Positions 19,245-29,036 of a stretch of 64,000 nt of DNA are shown here, in pieces. Position 1 is the stretch's first letter; every line of letters starts with the position of its first letter. The stretch comes from CAWBOY01 sp963790585 (GTDB taxonomy: Bacteria > Planctomycetota > Planctomycetia > Gemmatales > Gemmataceae), in NCBI GenBank assembly GCA_963790585.1, contig CAWBOY010000006.1, positions 682,001-746,000 on the forward strand. Direction: 5' to 3'. The notes under the pieces were generated by a model that saw nothing but the letters and a program-made list of their open reading frames with translations, ran no database searches and was not told where the DNA came from. A program made the translations under genes and the position numbers.

Positions 19245-20416
19245 ATGTCGCTCGTGATTTTTTCCCTCGTCGGCCTATTTCTCGCGCTGGTGCCGACGCT
19301 GTTATTCCGTGCGAATCTGCGTCTTTACCGCGCGCGGCGCTGGTGCCTCCAATCGTAAACGGTGAGCCGCGCCCCAAGGTGTCGATTTTGATCCCAGCGC
19401 GCAACGAGGAGCGTGTCATCGTCGCTACGGTCGAGGCTGCCCTGGCAAGTCAGGGAATCGAGGTAGAGGTGATCGTCCTTGACGACAATTCCGACGACGC
19501 GACGGCCGAATTGGTCGGCGCGCTGGCGGCGCGGGATCGCCGGCTGCGACTGCTGTCAGCGCCGCAGTTGCCGCTCGGTTGGTGTGGCAAGCAGCACGCT
19601 TGCCACGTCTTGGCCCAATCGGCGCGCCACGATTTACTGCTGTTTCTCGACGCCGACGCTCAACTCGCGCCGGACGGCGCCGCCCGCCTGGTTGGTTTTC
19701 TCGAACAATCGCAGGCCGCGCTGGTGAGCGGAATTCCCCATGAGGAAACTGGCACACTGATCGAGAAAATGGTGCTGCCGCTCATTCACTTCATCTTGCT
19801 TGGCTTCCTGCCCATCAGTCGGATGCGCCGCAGCGTCGAACCGGCGTACGCCGCTGGCTGCGGTCAACTGTTCCTGACGCGGCGCGACGCTTACGAAAAA
19901 GCCGGCGGCCACGTCGCTATTTCGTCTTCATTGCACGATGGTCTGAAGTTGCCCCATGCCTATCGTGCGGCGGGCTTGATGACCGACCTCTGCGACGCAA
20001 CCGACCTCGCGCGCTGCCGTATGTATCGCGGGTTCGGCGAACTTTGGCGCGGCTTGTCCAAAAACGCGACCGAGGGAATGGCACAGCCGGCGCTGATTCT
20101 GCCGTTCACGATACTATTGCTCGGCGGTCAAGTGATGCCGGTGCTAACACTTCTTTTCGCAGTTATTGAGGGCAATCCGTGGGCCTGCGCCTTGTCCGCC
20201 ATTGCCACGGTACTGCTCTATTATCCGAGGATAAAAGGGATAGCGTTATTCCGGCAATCGGCAGTTGGCGCACTGCTGCATCCGCTCGGCGTACTCATTC
20301 TCCTCGCCATTCAATGGTACGCTCTCAGCTGCAAACTAATGGGCCGCCCCGTCGGATGGAAAGGAAGGCAATACCGGTCGCAGAGACTGGACGCTCGCTT
20401 GGCAACTCGCGATTAG
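19245..20416 (+). CDS. Family 2 glycosyltransferase (CrtQ-like), frameshifted near 19340
   Basis: ATG 19245 follows a strong GGAGGAGG site and reads 'MSLVIFSLVGLFLALVPTLL', an N-terminal membrane helix. The frame changes near 19340, and the catalytic domain then begins 'PKVSILIPARNEERVIVATV'. It shows 'IVLDDNSDDATAEL', the DxD-type 'LLFLDADAQLAPDGA' and a later 'GGHVAISSSLHDG', then several C-terminal membrane helices. This architecture fits the glycosyltransferase of C30 carotenoid clusters (CrtQ-like), which adds a sugar to the carotenoid carboxyl group. It is the last gene of the cluster. The longer open frame from 19157 only reads through the palindromic repeat and is not the true start. 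Confidence 0.8.
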
Positions 20417-20531
20417 ACGAATTGTGAGCCCCATTCTTGTGAGGGTGGTGAGCTGTTTCTATAATACCTATCGACCGTCTCGCTCCGCTTACAAACGTTT
20501 GACCCATTCCTCTCCTCGGGGTCTATGCCGC

Positions 20532-22124
20532 ATGGACGAGTTGCATCACGAATGCGGGATTGCCGCCCTCTGTCGTCTTGCCTCAGGCACTCCGTCGCTG
20601 CTCGCGCCGAAAGCCGGCGCCAAAGAAATCTCGCGGCTCATGCCAGGAATGCTGCTCGATCTGCAAAACCGCGGTCAGCTCGCGGCCGGCATGGCCACCT
20701 TCAATCCGGAACGCGAAAAGCTGGTCGATACCTACAAGCAGATCGGCACCGTCCTCGAAGCCTTTCGCATGAATCATAAGGCGAAATATACCTCGATCAT
20801 GCAGGAATTCGCCGGTCAGGCCGCGATCGGCCATGTCCGCTACGCCACTTGTGGCACCGATGACAAAAGCTACGCGCAGCCGTTCGAGCGGCATCATGGC
20901 TGTAAGTGGAAGTGGTTTGCTTTCGCCTTCAATGGCCAGCTCGCCAACTTCACCGAACTCCGCGATCAGCTCCTTTCGCAAACCGAATATCACCTCACCC
21001 GCAACATCGACACCGAAATCATCATGCACTACCTCAGCCACGAGCTGAGCCAGTGCGGCGACGAACCCCCTGATCTCGTCGAGGTGTTCCGCAGCCTGAG
21101 CCGTAAGTTCGACGGAGCGTATAACCTCGTCTTTTTGAATGCCATGGGCGACATGGTCATTCTGCGTGACCCGAATGGCTTCCATCCCCTCTGTTGGGCG
21201 CACGATGGCGATCTGTTTGCCGCCGCCAGCGAGAGCGTGCCACTGCTCAACCTCGGCTTTACCGAGGTCCATTCGATGGCTCCCGGTGAGCTGATCGTCA
21301 TTCAGGACGGCATCATGCGTCACGACCGCTTCGCCCCGAAGCAAACGCCGTCGCATTGTTTCTTCGAGTGGATCTATTTCGCCAATGTGGCCAGCACGCT
21401 CGACGAGCGCAGCGTCTACTTGTCGCGCGCCGCCCTTGGCCGCGAGCTGGCGCGGCAAGAGCGACTCCTCGGCCGTGTGCCCATCGACCGCGACACAGTC
21501 GTCGTACCAGTTCCCGACACGGGCAAAGCTGCCGCCGACGCGATGGCATATGAATTGGGCCTGCCCTCGGTCGAGGGGCTGATGCGCAATCGCTACATTG
21601 GCCGCACATTCATCGAGGGCCAAAACCGGGCCGAGCGCGTCCAACGGAAATACACGCCGCTGCGCGAGGTCCTGGAAGGCAAGCGCGTCCTGCTGATCGA
21701 AGATACGATCGTTCGCAGCACGACGATGAAGGCTCTCTTGAAAGACCTGCGCTCGCGCGGCCACGCCAAAGAGATTCACGTCCGCGTCGCCTGTCCGCCG
21801 ATCATCGCGCCTTGTTTCTATGGCGTCGATATGTCGACGGTCCGCGAGTTGTTCGCGCCGCGCTTCATGGACGGCAGCCGCATCACCGTCGCCGAGCAAG
21901 ACGCGATGGCCCGCGAGCTGGGGGCGGACAGCCTGTTTTACCTTCCGCTCGAAGCCGTCGCGCACTGCATCGGCCTCGATTCGAGCCACCTCTGCCGTGC
22001 GTGCCTGACCGGTAAATATCCTACGCCAACCGGTGAGCAACTCTATCAGCTGTCGTTGCTCGATCGCAACGGGTCGGCCAAGGGGCGGACCTACGAACTT
22101 CAGGTCGCGGCGGCGGTGACGTGA
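20532..22124 (+). CDS. purF: Amidophosphoribosyltransferase
   Basis: Catalyses the first step of purine synthesis (PRPP plus glutamine to phosphoribosylamine). From ATG 20532, 530 residues, intact. 'MDELHHECGIAALC' places the nucleophile cysteine at residue 8 after a short propeptide. The glutaminase domain shows 'GHVRYATCGTDDKSYAQPF' and 'FAFNGQLANF'. The phosphoribosyltransferase part has the PRPP motif 'VLLIEDTIVRSTTMKALL', 'VVPVPDTGKAAADAMAYELG' and 'RNRYIGRTFIEG'. 'SHLCRACLTGKYPT' near the end is typical. Isolated from other purine genes. The C30-type palindrome at 22151 follows, likely marking the transcript end. Confidence 0.95.
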   Translation: MDELHHECGIAALCRLASGTPSLLAPKAGAKEISRLMPGMLLDLQNRGQLAAGMATFNPEREKLVDTYKQIGTVLEAFRMNHKAKYTSIMQEFAGQAAIGHVRYATCGTDDKSYAQPFERHHGCKWKWFAFAFNGQLANFTELRDQLLSQTEYHLTRNIDTEIIMHYLSHELSQCGDEPPDLVEVFRSLSRKFDGAYNLVFLNAMGDMVILRDPNGFHPLCWAHDGDLFAAASESVPLLNLGFTEVHSMAPGELIVIQDGIMRHDRFAPKQTPSHCFFEWIYFANVASTLDERSVYLSRAALGRELARQERLLGRVPIDRDTVVVPVPDTGKAAADAMAYELGLPSVEGLMRNRYIGRTFIEGQNRAERVQRKYTPLREVLEGKRVLLIEDTIVRSTTMKALLKDLRSRGHAKEIHVRVACPPIIAPCFYGVDMSTVRELFAPRFMDGSRITVAEQDAMARELGADSLFYLPLEAVAHCIGLDSSHLCRACLTGKYPTPTGEQLYQLSLLDRNGSAKGRTYELQVAAAVT

Positions 22125-22150
22125 GCCTTTTCCGTCTTCCCCACGTTGAC

Positions 22151-22221
22151 TCACCAGCCCCAAGCGCAAGCGCGGGGGTCTTTTTTACCCCAAACCCCGC
22201 GCTTGCGCTTGGGGTTGGTGA
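22151..22221. repeat. C-family palindrome
   Basis: Long inverted repeat with arms beginning TCACCAGCCCCAAGCGCAAG and a loop of about 17 bases containing TTTTTT. A second copy with small changes is at 47446-47512. Each arm also contains the small palindrome-like CAAGCGCAAGCGC. It lies just after purF. Confidence 0.88.
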
Positions 22222-22375
22222 GACCACGCCTCAATTCAACTCCTTTCCCGCGCTTTTTCCATGCAATTGGCATTATCCGTTTCATCCACACCCCCCGTAT
22301 AGCCGATAGAAGTGGAAGAAGGCCGACAAGGTAAGCTCGGTCAATTGGGCCTGTGCGTGGAAAGGAGACCTGCTC

Positions 22376-24400
22376 ATGGTGCGGTCTAAGTGGTTGAAGC
22401 CCCTGTGGGGGGTGCTGGCCTGCACCAGCCTCGCCTGGGGCCAGAGTGGTTCCTCGACGGCCCAGACAATGGGCACGGATGCCAAGGAACGCTTTGTCAC
22501 GGTGTCCGAAAAAGACAAGCCCGGACAGCGCTGCAAGCTGCTCAAGTCCTGGCAAGAAACCGATGGCCGCAAGGCCTATCTCGTCCAGGTGGTGCAGAGC
22601 GGTGAATTCATCACCGTCGTCGAAGCCGCCAAGCCAACAACAGGCACGGCGAACGCTCAGACGCTGACGACCAAGCTCTACCACTGGGGTAGCTCGAAAA
22701 CAGCGCCTGCCAACGCCCCCGCGGCGCCGGCCAACGCCGTCGTTTACGGCACCCCAATCACACTGCCCGACGCGGCCAAAGCCGTGAATAACACGGTGGT
22801 CACCGCCTCCAAGACAGAACCGGCGAAGCAAACCACCGTTGCCACGCAACCCAAGGCGACCAACTGGCGCGAGTCATGGGGCCAGGCTGACTCCGCTCCC
22901 ATCCAGACGCCGATCACGCGCTCTGAACCCGCGGTAGCGCAGCAAACCGCGGTGACGATGCAGCCGACGCTCGTTCAGACGGCGCCCGTGGTGCAGCCGG
23001 TAAATACAACTTCTCAGCCAACGCCCAAGGTCGTGATTCCGCCGGCTCCGACCGTCGTCACGCCGGCTCCAGTTGTTCAACCGCCCGTCACGCCGATGCC
23101 GCCGATCACCCAGACGTCGGCGACCTTGCCGGCCGCTCCGGTTTCGGTCGAGACCGACGATCCCTTTGCCATGCCAAAGGTTAGCTCGGCTCCTGTTACT
23201 CCGATCCAGGTAACGGTGCCGGTTCCGTTCGTCACGCCGACGGTCACGACGGCTCCGACGCTCGTGCCGCCAACCGTTACCACGACCATCGTCGAGACCA
23301 AGACTGTTACCTTGCCTCACGCCGATGCGACGAAGGCCGATCCGCTCAACACAGCGCCGGAATTGCTGCCGAATAAGGCGAAGAAGAACGTAACGATCCT
23401 GACCCCGACGACGTCCACGACCACCACCGATAAGACGAAAAAAGACGCTACGGTAACGACCATTCCGACGAAGGTAACCGATAGCAAGACCGTGACCACG
23501 ATCCCGACGAAGCCAGCGACCACGCCGGCGCCGTTGCTCCCAATGGGCTTTGGCTCGATCTACGGAGCGAATCGCGCTGGAGTCGAAGTCGTGGCCGAGC
23601 AGCAAGCTCACTCGGCACCAGTCGAAACGACGGTCATCGAGCATCAGCCGCGCTATTCCCTGTTCCCGGCGCTCTTCGGTTCACACCGCAAGGCAGACGG
23701 CCCGAATAACGCTTTCTTTGATGGCGGCATTCCTCCAGAAATCCTGGCTCGCGGCGGTGGAACCAACATGCCTCCTCCAGGAGTCGCCATGCCTCCCTTC
23801 GACGCCGGCATCGCTCCAGGTTGGGCCAACGCCTTCACACCTGTAGGTACGACCAGGCCAATCCCGGCAGACTTTGGGCCCGTGCAATATCCCACCAATG
23901 CCTTCGAGGATAAGTTGGCCCACGCCATGACTCCTCCCTATTCGGCGCCGCCGGTTCCGTTCCATCCGACGATGGCCGTTCCGCCGAGCACGCCGCTCGA
24001 AGTCTCCCGAGTCATGACCGGCAACACTTCCACACCGTTGCCGCTCGTCCTGGTGACTCTCAAAGACGCTCTCTATCCCTCGCAACGGGAAGAGGCTGCC
24101 GAGCACCTCGGCACCGTCACCGACATGAAGAAGCGGGCCGAAGTCGTGGCGTATCTCGTCGACGCCGCCCAGACCGACCCAGCCGGCATCGTCCGCGCCG
24201 CCTGCGTCCGCTCGTTGTCCCGCCTCCAAGCCGACAGCCCCGAAGTCGTCACGGTCCTGCAAACCCTCCGCAACGACCGCGACCCCATGGTCCGTAAAGA
24301 AGTCGAGCGCGTCCACCTGCCCACGACCGGCGTCCCGGTCCATCAGGACAACGCCGTTCAACCAGTGTCAGCCAAGGGGATTCCGTCGCCGATTAAGTGA
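22376..24400 (+). CDS. Secreted Pro/Thr-rich protein with C-terminal HEAT repeats
   Basis: 674 residues from ATG 22376, preceded by AAAGGAGA. The N-terminus 'SKWLKPLWGVLACTSLAWG' is a signal peptide. Residues about 110-400 are low-complexity Pro/Thr/Val/Ala with repeated 'TPAPVV', 'VTTAPT' and 'TTIPTK' runs, an extended cell-surface linker. The C-terminal 130 residues are two HEAT units ('LVTLKDALYPSQREEAAEHL', 'DPAGIVRAACVRSLSRLQAD'). A strong bidirectional terminator follows at 24424. Probably a surface scaffold or binding protein; no enzyme motif is seen. Confidence 0.8.
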   Translation: MVRSKWLKPLWGVLACTSLAWGQSGSSTAQTMGTDAKERFVTVSEKDKPGQRCKLLKSWQETDGRKAYLVQVVQSGEFITVVEAAKPTTGTANAQTLTTKLYHWGSSKTAPANAPAAPANAVVYGTPITLPDAAKAVNNTVVTASKTEPAKQTTVATQPKATNWRESWGQADSAPIQTPITRSEPAVAQQTAVTMQPTLVQTAPVVQPVNTTSQPTPKVVIPPAPTVVTPAPVVQPPVTPMPPITQTSATLPAAPVSVETDDPFAMPKVSSAPVTPIQVTVPVPFVTPTVTTAPTLVPPTVTTTIVETKTVTLPHADATKADPLNTAPELLPNKAKKNVTILTPTTSTTTTDKTKKDATVTTIPTKVTDSKTVTTIPTKPATTPAPLLPMGFGSIYGANRAGVEVVAEQQAHSAPVETTVIEHQPRYSLFPALFGSHRKADGPNNAFFDGGIPPEILARGGGTNMPPPGVAMPPFDAGIAPGWANAFTPVGTTRPIPADFGPVQYPTNAFEDKLAHAMTPPYSAPPVPFHPTMAVPPSTPLEVSRVMTGNTSTPLPLVLVTLKDALYPSQREEAAEHLGTVTDMKKRAEVVAYLVDAAQTDPAGIVRAACVRSLSRLQADSPEVVTVLQTLRNDRDPMVRKEVERVHLPTTGVPVHQDNAVQPVSAKGIPSPIK

Positions 24401-24423
24401 TTGGATTTCCGTAGGGCTTAGAT

Positions 24424-24474
24424 AAAAACCACGAGCGTGGCCTCTCTACGAAGGGAGCCACGCTCGCGGTTTTT
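24424..24474. terminator. Bidirectional intrinsic terminator
   Basis: An 18-base stem (24424-24441 with 24457-24474, one mismatch) starts with five A and ends with five T, so it can terminate from both sides. It lies 24 bp after the stop of the HEAT protein gene. Confidence 0.85.
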
Positions 24475-24634
24475 CTGTTGATGTTCGAAGTTCCATCTGA
24501 GCTTGAAAGTTCCAAAGTCTTCCGGACGACCGTCGCTCGAAAGCTTCTCCACGTTGCAGTTGTAGCGCCATCTAGACCGTCGCTCGGAAAAATCACGTGT
24601 GTGCCTCCTGTAGGCGTTTACCCATTCGCGGTGT

Positions 24635-24830
24635 GCCTCTCGATTTTGGCATTGGCAGAGACGAAAGGATGCAAGGACCAGGCTGCAAAAAACTGCATGC
24701 AGTTTGCACCTCGGTCCCGTTCTATGAACGCTTGGTATTAATAACCTTCTATCTACACACAGACGACCATTCTTTCCGAACGCTCTTAGGATCCAGCGAG
24801 CCGATCTTGCAAGGCCTGGTCAAAAGCGGC
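24635..24830. repeat. D-family dispersed repeat, copy 1
   Basis: Diverged second copy at 61325-61520. Shared blocks include GTGCCTCTCGATTTTG, GGATGC.AGGACC, TGCAAAAAA.CTGCAT and GGTATTA. In both places it stands in a gap without a gene. The short open frames in it show some amino-acid similarity but have no ribosome site or known domain. Confidence 0.6.
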
Positions 24831-25369
24831 TATTTCTTCGCTCCGAGCGTATATTCGAAGCGATAGAAATGCTTGCCGTCGGCGATCTTTAGGTGCATTT
24901 GTCCGTCGATGCCCGCCAGGTCTCCGGTTCCGGAATCCGGCACAACCCGAATGACCATGGACTGCCTTTCCTTGCTCATGACGCCCGTGTGATGGATGAG
25001 AAACGAACCTTCCGCCCCTTTCAACTTGCCTTTCACACGCTCGACCGCGACGTAGACCGCGGAGCCTTTTACCTCACCCATCGCCGTCAACATTCGGCCC
25101 TTTCCGACAGCGTTCAGGTCTCCGTGATACTGCTTGTCCAGCATCATCATGCCCATCTTGTCATCTCCGGTATCGACGGGGACGATTTTCACGTCGAACT
25201 CACCGGATACTTCATTCATAAAGGTGATTTCCTTGGGTTTGGCGGCCGGCGGCGGTTCGGCGTCAAGACGATTTATGAACATCGCGACCACCGAGCAAGT
25301 AAGAACAAAGAAAATCGTGCCGAGGGTTCCGGAACGGGTAAATATGATGCGGTACAAAGCTCGTGACAT
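24830..25369 (-). CDS. DUF3224 domain protein, membrane-anchored
   Basis: From ATG 25369, with a GGGGAG ribosome site, 179 residues. A hydrophobic segment 'TIFFVLTCSVVAMFI' near residues 20-35 acts as signal anchor. The rest is a DUF3224 barrel: 'SGEFDVKIVP', 'DKQYHGDL', 'GSAVYVAVERVKGKLKGAEG', 'SFLIHHTGVM' and 'VVPDSGTGDLAGIDGQM'. The family is uncharacterised and resembles allene-oxide-cyclase-like barrels. It is transcribed towards the D repeat and the bidirectional terminator. Confidence 0.85.
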   Translation of the reverse strand: MSRALYRIIFTRSGTLGTIFFVLTCSVVAMFINRLDAEPPPAAKPKEITFMNEVSGEFDVKIVPVDTGDDKMGMMMLDKQYHGDLNAVGKGRMLTAMGEVKGSAVYVAVERVKGKLKGAEGSFLIHHTGVMSKERQSMVIRVVPDSGTGDLAGIDGQMHLKIADGKHFYRFEYTLGAKK

Positions 25370-25541
25370 AAACTTGCTCCCCTTGGTGACCGAATTCTGG
25401 CGAACCGAAAGAGCGTCGAAATGCTGGTCTCTCAATTTGACAACCAGGTTCACTAGTCGCAAGGCGTCTTTTCGTGCCTATTCTTTAATTTTGTAAAAAT
25501 TGACTTGCATAAAATGAAAGACGACTTTACTATTATGAAGT

Positions 25542-25868
25542 ATGACTATCGAAAAACAAAACAACCTGGCGAACCATCCGCTCGGCGCACTGCCGCGCGA
25601 GGACTTGGACATCATAGTCGAGCTAGTGCTCAAGTCAGGCTCCCTCAAAGATCTCGCGACCGCCTACGGCGTGACTTATCCCACAATCCGGTTGCGGTTG
25701 GACCGTGTCATCGAGCGCCTCCAGGCCGCGGTTAACGGGAAACAGCCGGACCCAGTCAAAGAACTGTTGGCCGGGCTCGTCGAGCGCGGCGAAATGACGG
25801 CTTCCGGCGCGCGCTCCGTGCGCGATCTGGTTCAGGAGCTTTTGTGTAACCAGAACGATACGAAATAA
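25542..25868 (+). CDS. DUF2089 family protein (HTH-like)
   Basis: 108 residues. 'LPREDLDIIVELVLKSGSLK' followed by 'DLATAYGVTYPTIRLRLDRV' is the DUF2089 core, a sigma-like helix-turn-helix that suggests DNA binding. The C-terminal helix carries acidic residues. The gene is followed 19 bp later by a small membrane protein, a usual arrangement for DUF2089, in which the pair may sense the membrane. Upstream (25470-25540) is AT-rich compared with the rest and probably holds its promoter. Confidence 0.8.
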   Translation: MTIEKQNNLANHPLGALPREDLDIIVELVLKSGSLKDLATAYGVTYPTIRLRLDRVIERLQAAVNGKQPDPVKELLAGLVERGEMTASGARSVRDLVQELLCNQNDTK

Positions 25869-25887
25869 TGGCGAAAGGCGGTGTCGC

Positions 25888-26271
25888 ATGGATCCTTGGT
25901 GGACGGAGCAGCAGGCCGGTCTCATCGGCGGTATTGCCGGGAGCGTCTTCGGAATTTTTGGCGGTATCTTTGGCACGGTCGCCGGAATTTGCGCGCCCAA
26001 AGGCAAATGCAAAGCATTGGTATTGGGGATGGCTGGAGCTATTATCACAATGGGGATAATCTCCTTGATCGCGGGCATGGCCGCTTTGTTGCTGGGCCAA
26101 GGCTATTTTGTTTATTACCCGCTGATCTTGCTTGGAGTCCTCAGCACATCCTTGTTTGCGATGCTGCCCCTCATCCACCAGCGCTACCGCGAAGCCGACA
26201 ACCGGCGTCTGGAGGCGGAGGAATTGCGTAGGAGTTCGAGCCTGTACCATGAACTACCTCCAAGAAATTGA
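25888..26271 (+). CDS. Small membrane protein
   Basis: 127 residues. Three hydrophobic segments can be seen: about residues 11-35 (glycine-rich 'GIAGSVFGIFGGIFGTVAG'), 43-68 and 73-97. A charged C-terminal tail 'YREADNRRLEAEELRR' follows. No known domain recognised. The gene sits 19 bp after the DUF2089 gene and overlaps the methyltransferase start by 23 bp, so the three form an operon. It could be the membrane partner of the DUF2089 regulator (inferred from spacing only). Confidence 0.7.
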   Translation: MDPWWTEQQAGLIGGIAGSVFGIFGGIFGTVAGICAPKGKCKALVLGMAGAIITMGIISLIAGMAALLLGQGYFVYYPLILLGVLSTSLFAMLPLIHQRYREADNRRLEAEELRRSSSLYHELPPRN

Positions 26272-27072
26272 CTACCAAACCTCCGAGTTCGGCGACCTTT
26301 ACGACGAACTCCCGCTTTGGTCCGCGCCCTTCGGTCTCCTATTACTGGAGCATGTTCCAATCCGGTCGGGCATGACCATCCTGGACATCGGAGCTGGCAC
26401 CGGCTTCCTGACCATTGAGTTGGCACAACGCTGTGGTTCCGATACCACCGTAATCGCCGTGGATCCGTGGGAAGGCGCGATCAAGCGGCTTTCCCGAAAG
26501 GTGGATCAGATAGGACTCCCGAATGTTCGCACGCTGGTACAGGATGCGGCCTCGATCGATCTGCCGGAAGCTTCTGTAGACCTTATCGTCTCCAATCTCG
26601 GCATCAACAATTTCGATAACGCCGAGGCGGTGCTGCGCACCTGTTTTCGCGTCGCCAAGCCGGGAGCCAACCTGGTCCTCACTACGAATCTTGTCGGCCA
26701 CATGAGCGAATTCTACGACGCCTATCGTAGCGTTCTTGTAGAACTGGGTTTTTCAGACCGACTCGTCGCTCTCGATGCGCACATCAACCATCGGGCCACA
26801 GTGAATTCCGTGCGCACTTTGCTGAAGCGCACGGCTTCAGTTTTGTCGATGCCGTCACACGCTCGTTCCAGGAACGCTTTGTCGACGGCTCGGCTCTGCT
26901 CCGACATCGCCTGATCCGCTTGGGGTTCATGCCAGGCTGGAAGTCCGTCGCACCGCCGGAGGGTGTTGAGTCTACGTTCGCTGCGCTGGAGAAGCGCTTG
27001 AATACGATCGCGGCGGAGCGTGGCGAGCTATCGCTCACTATTCCAGCGGCATTGATCCAGGCGCGGAAGTAA
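26249..27072 (+). CDS. Class I SAM-dependent methyltransferase, frameshifted near 26825
   Basis: From ATG 26249, about 274 codons. Motif I is 'TILDIGAGTGFLTIELAQ', motif II 'VIAVDPWEGAIKRL', and motif IV 'VDLIVSNLGINNFDNAEAVL'. The frame changes near 26825: the true tail 'FAEAHGFSFVDAVTRSFQER' runs in another frame to TAA 27072, while the uncorrected frame stops at 26914. The substrate is unknown. It is the third gene of the DUF2089 operon. Confidence 0.8.
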
Positions 27073-27172
27073 AATGCTATGAGACCGCGACTGCGGATAT
27101 GGTAAAGTTTGTCATCACGAGTAAGATTGGCGATAATCAAGGAAGAAATGCTGCCGGATGCGAGGACCTGAC

Positions 27173-27975
27173 ATGAGTACGATCGTTTCCCCCGAGCTGA
27201 TCCTGACGGCCCCAGATCACACGCAGCTACCTTGTTCGGATGGAAAAATCGTGGAGAATTTCCAGGAGCTGCCGCAGGGTATATTGCTGACTACATCGAT
27301 TCGCCCCATCCTAAGGCAAATTCATCCCGACGGCCAATTTGCCATCGGCGCCAATTCCGGTGTCTATTTTCGGGTCACGAATCCACCCCTGCGTGGCTGT
27401 GTGGCACCTGACTGGTTCTATGTTCCAAACGTCCCTCCTGACCTTGAAGGCGTCGCACGTCGTTCTTATGTCATGTGGCAGGAAGGCCAGTCGCCGCTCA
27501 TCGTCATCGAATTCGTTTCTGGTAATGGCGCCGAGGAACGAGACAAAACTCCCGGCGAGGGAAAGTTTTGGATCTATGAACAGAGGGTTCGCGCTCCTTA
27601 CTACGCCATCTATTTCGTCGATCCAGGGCGTGTCGAAGTTTACGCCCTTAACCCTGTTCGTTATCACGAAATGCAACCAAACAATCGTGGCCATTTCCCA
27701 ATCAACGAAATCGGCGTGGAACTAGGCATTTGGGAAGGTGAATATCATGGCCTGACTCTTCCTTGGCTACGTTGGTACGACAATCAAGGGAATCTTGTAC
27801 CGATCCCGGAAGAACGAGCCGAAGAAGCGGAAAATCGAATCGAAGAAGCCGACCTTCGTGCCAAGCAGGCCAGCAGACGCGCCGAGGAAGCCGACAAGCT
27901 CGCAGCGCTTGAACGCGAAAAAGCCCTGAAACTCGCCGAGCACTGCGCTCCCTCGGCGTCAATCCCGAGGACTGA
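27173..27975 (+). CDS. Uma2 family (DUF820) PD-(D/E)XK-like protein with C-terminal coiled coil
   Basis: From ATG 27173. The DUF820 core shows 'DWFYVPNVPP', 'PLIVIEFVSGNG' (the nuclease E-x-V/S strand) and 'GKFWIYEQRVRAPYYAIYF'. The C-terminal third is a charged coiled coil ('ERAEEAENRIEEADLRAK'). The uncorrected frame runs to 27991, but the expected ending 'LRSLGVNPED' is found one frame over and stops at TGA 27975, so one base is probably missing near 27945. Uma2 proteins are highly expanded in planctomycetes and cyanobacteria, and their function is unsettled. A second member lies at 41824. Confidence 0.82.
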
Positions 27976-27988
27976 AGCCCTGGTATCC

Positions 27989-28119
27989 TGAGTCAGAAAT
28001 TCGTCAATGAGGTTTGCCAGCTGTGGCCGGGGTCGGTACTCCGACCCCGGTTTTCTAGGCCGACTCAAACTACACCGGGGTCGGAGTACCGACCCCGGCC
28101 ACAGCTCTTCGGGCCGGTC
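27989..28119. repeat. G-family nested palindrome, two units with conserved flanks
   Basis: Units at 28023-28050 and 28075-28102, in inverted orientation. The flanks TGAGTCAGAAA (from 27989) and CGGGC.GGTC-like bases (to about 28119) match those of the copy at 37249, so the mobile unit is about 130 bp and not just the hairpins. It lies between convergent Uma2 and UbiA genes. Confidence 0.85.
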
Positions 28120-28141
28120 AATCTTATTCTTTCCGAACTCT

Positions 28142-29036
28142 CTACACAGGAATCGCCAGCTGCACGAGCACCAGGGCGAACAGGCCCATACTTATAATTA
28201 CATTCACCTGAAAAAACGCCTGGTTGACCCTACTCAAATCGTCGGCGCGAACGAGCGAATGCTCGTACATCAGCAGCAGCGCAACCGCGATCGTTCCTGC
28301 CAAATAAATCCAACCCAGCGCCGGTGAGGCCACCCACGGCAACAAGAACAGCAGCACCAACATCAGCAGGTGGCAGACGAAAGCGACGCGTCAGCGCCCC
28401 GCGAACCCCAAGCAAAGCGGGCACGCTGCGCAGTCGAGCTTTGCGGTCGAATTCCTGATCCTGACACGCATAGAGAATGTCAAACCCAGCAACCCAAAAC
28501 AACACGGCCCCGCTCAGCACCAACGGTGTTAGCAGGTCGGCAAAATCCGGTATGCCGCGGATTGCGATCCATGCCGCCATCGGCGCGAGCATCAGCGACA
28601 CGCCAAGCCAGAAATGCGCCAGAGCCGTGAACCGCTTGGCGTACGAATAGCCACAGATGAAAAGCAAAACGGGAAGGGCCAAGATGATCGGCCAGGCATT
28701 GGCAAAGGCGATCGAGAAGATCAGCGTCGACGCGAGGAAACCAAGCGCGCAAAAGAGAAAGAAAAGCCAAACCGCCGTGACCGAAAGTCGGCCCGCCGGC
28801 AAATGCCGCGTCGCCGTGCGCGGGTTCTTGGCGTCGATCTCGCGATCCGCAAGACGATTGAAGGCCATTGCCGCGCTGCGGGCGAACACCATGCACAGCA
28901 GAATGCCGACGAGCTGGAGCAGATGAAACGGTGTAATTCGCCAGGCGAGCGCGGCGCTCGTGAGGGCGAATGGCAGCGCAAAGAGGGTGTGGCTGAAGCG
29001 TATCATCTCTAATAGGGATCGAAATAGGCTTAGCAT
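28142..29036 (-). CDS. UbiA-type 4-hydroxybenzoate polyprenyltransferase, frameshifted near 28385
   Basis: From ATG 29036, about 298 codons of mostly hydrophobic helices. The first substrate motif is 'NRLADREIDAKNPRTATRHL' (NxxxDxxxD type), and the second is 'YACQDQEFDRKARLRSVPAL' (DxxxD). These bind the prenyl diphosphate through magnesium. The last three helices ('MLVLLFLLPWVASPALGWIY') read in another frame from about 28385. In organisms with futalosine menaquinone synthesis this protein is the prenylation step (MqnP), and planctomycetes generally lack ubiquinone, so that role is likely here. It stands alone. Confidence 0.85.

Noticed and set aside
20583..22169. 528-codon minus-strand frame opposite purF
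   Set aside because: Shadow of a well-identified purF on the plus strand, caused by high third-position GC.
22874..23644. Minus-strand Arg/Gly-rich frame opposite the Pro/Thr protein
   Set aside because: It is a shadow of low-complexity coding sequence on the plus strand, with no family resemblance.
24478..24866. Small plus-strand frames in the D repeat
   Set aside because: They resemble the frame in copy 2 only because the DNA is repeated; no ribosome site, and frames are not preserved between copies.
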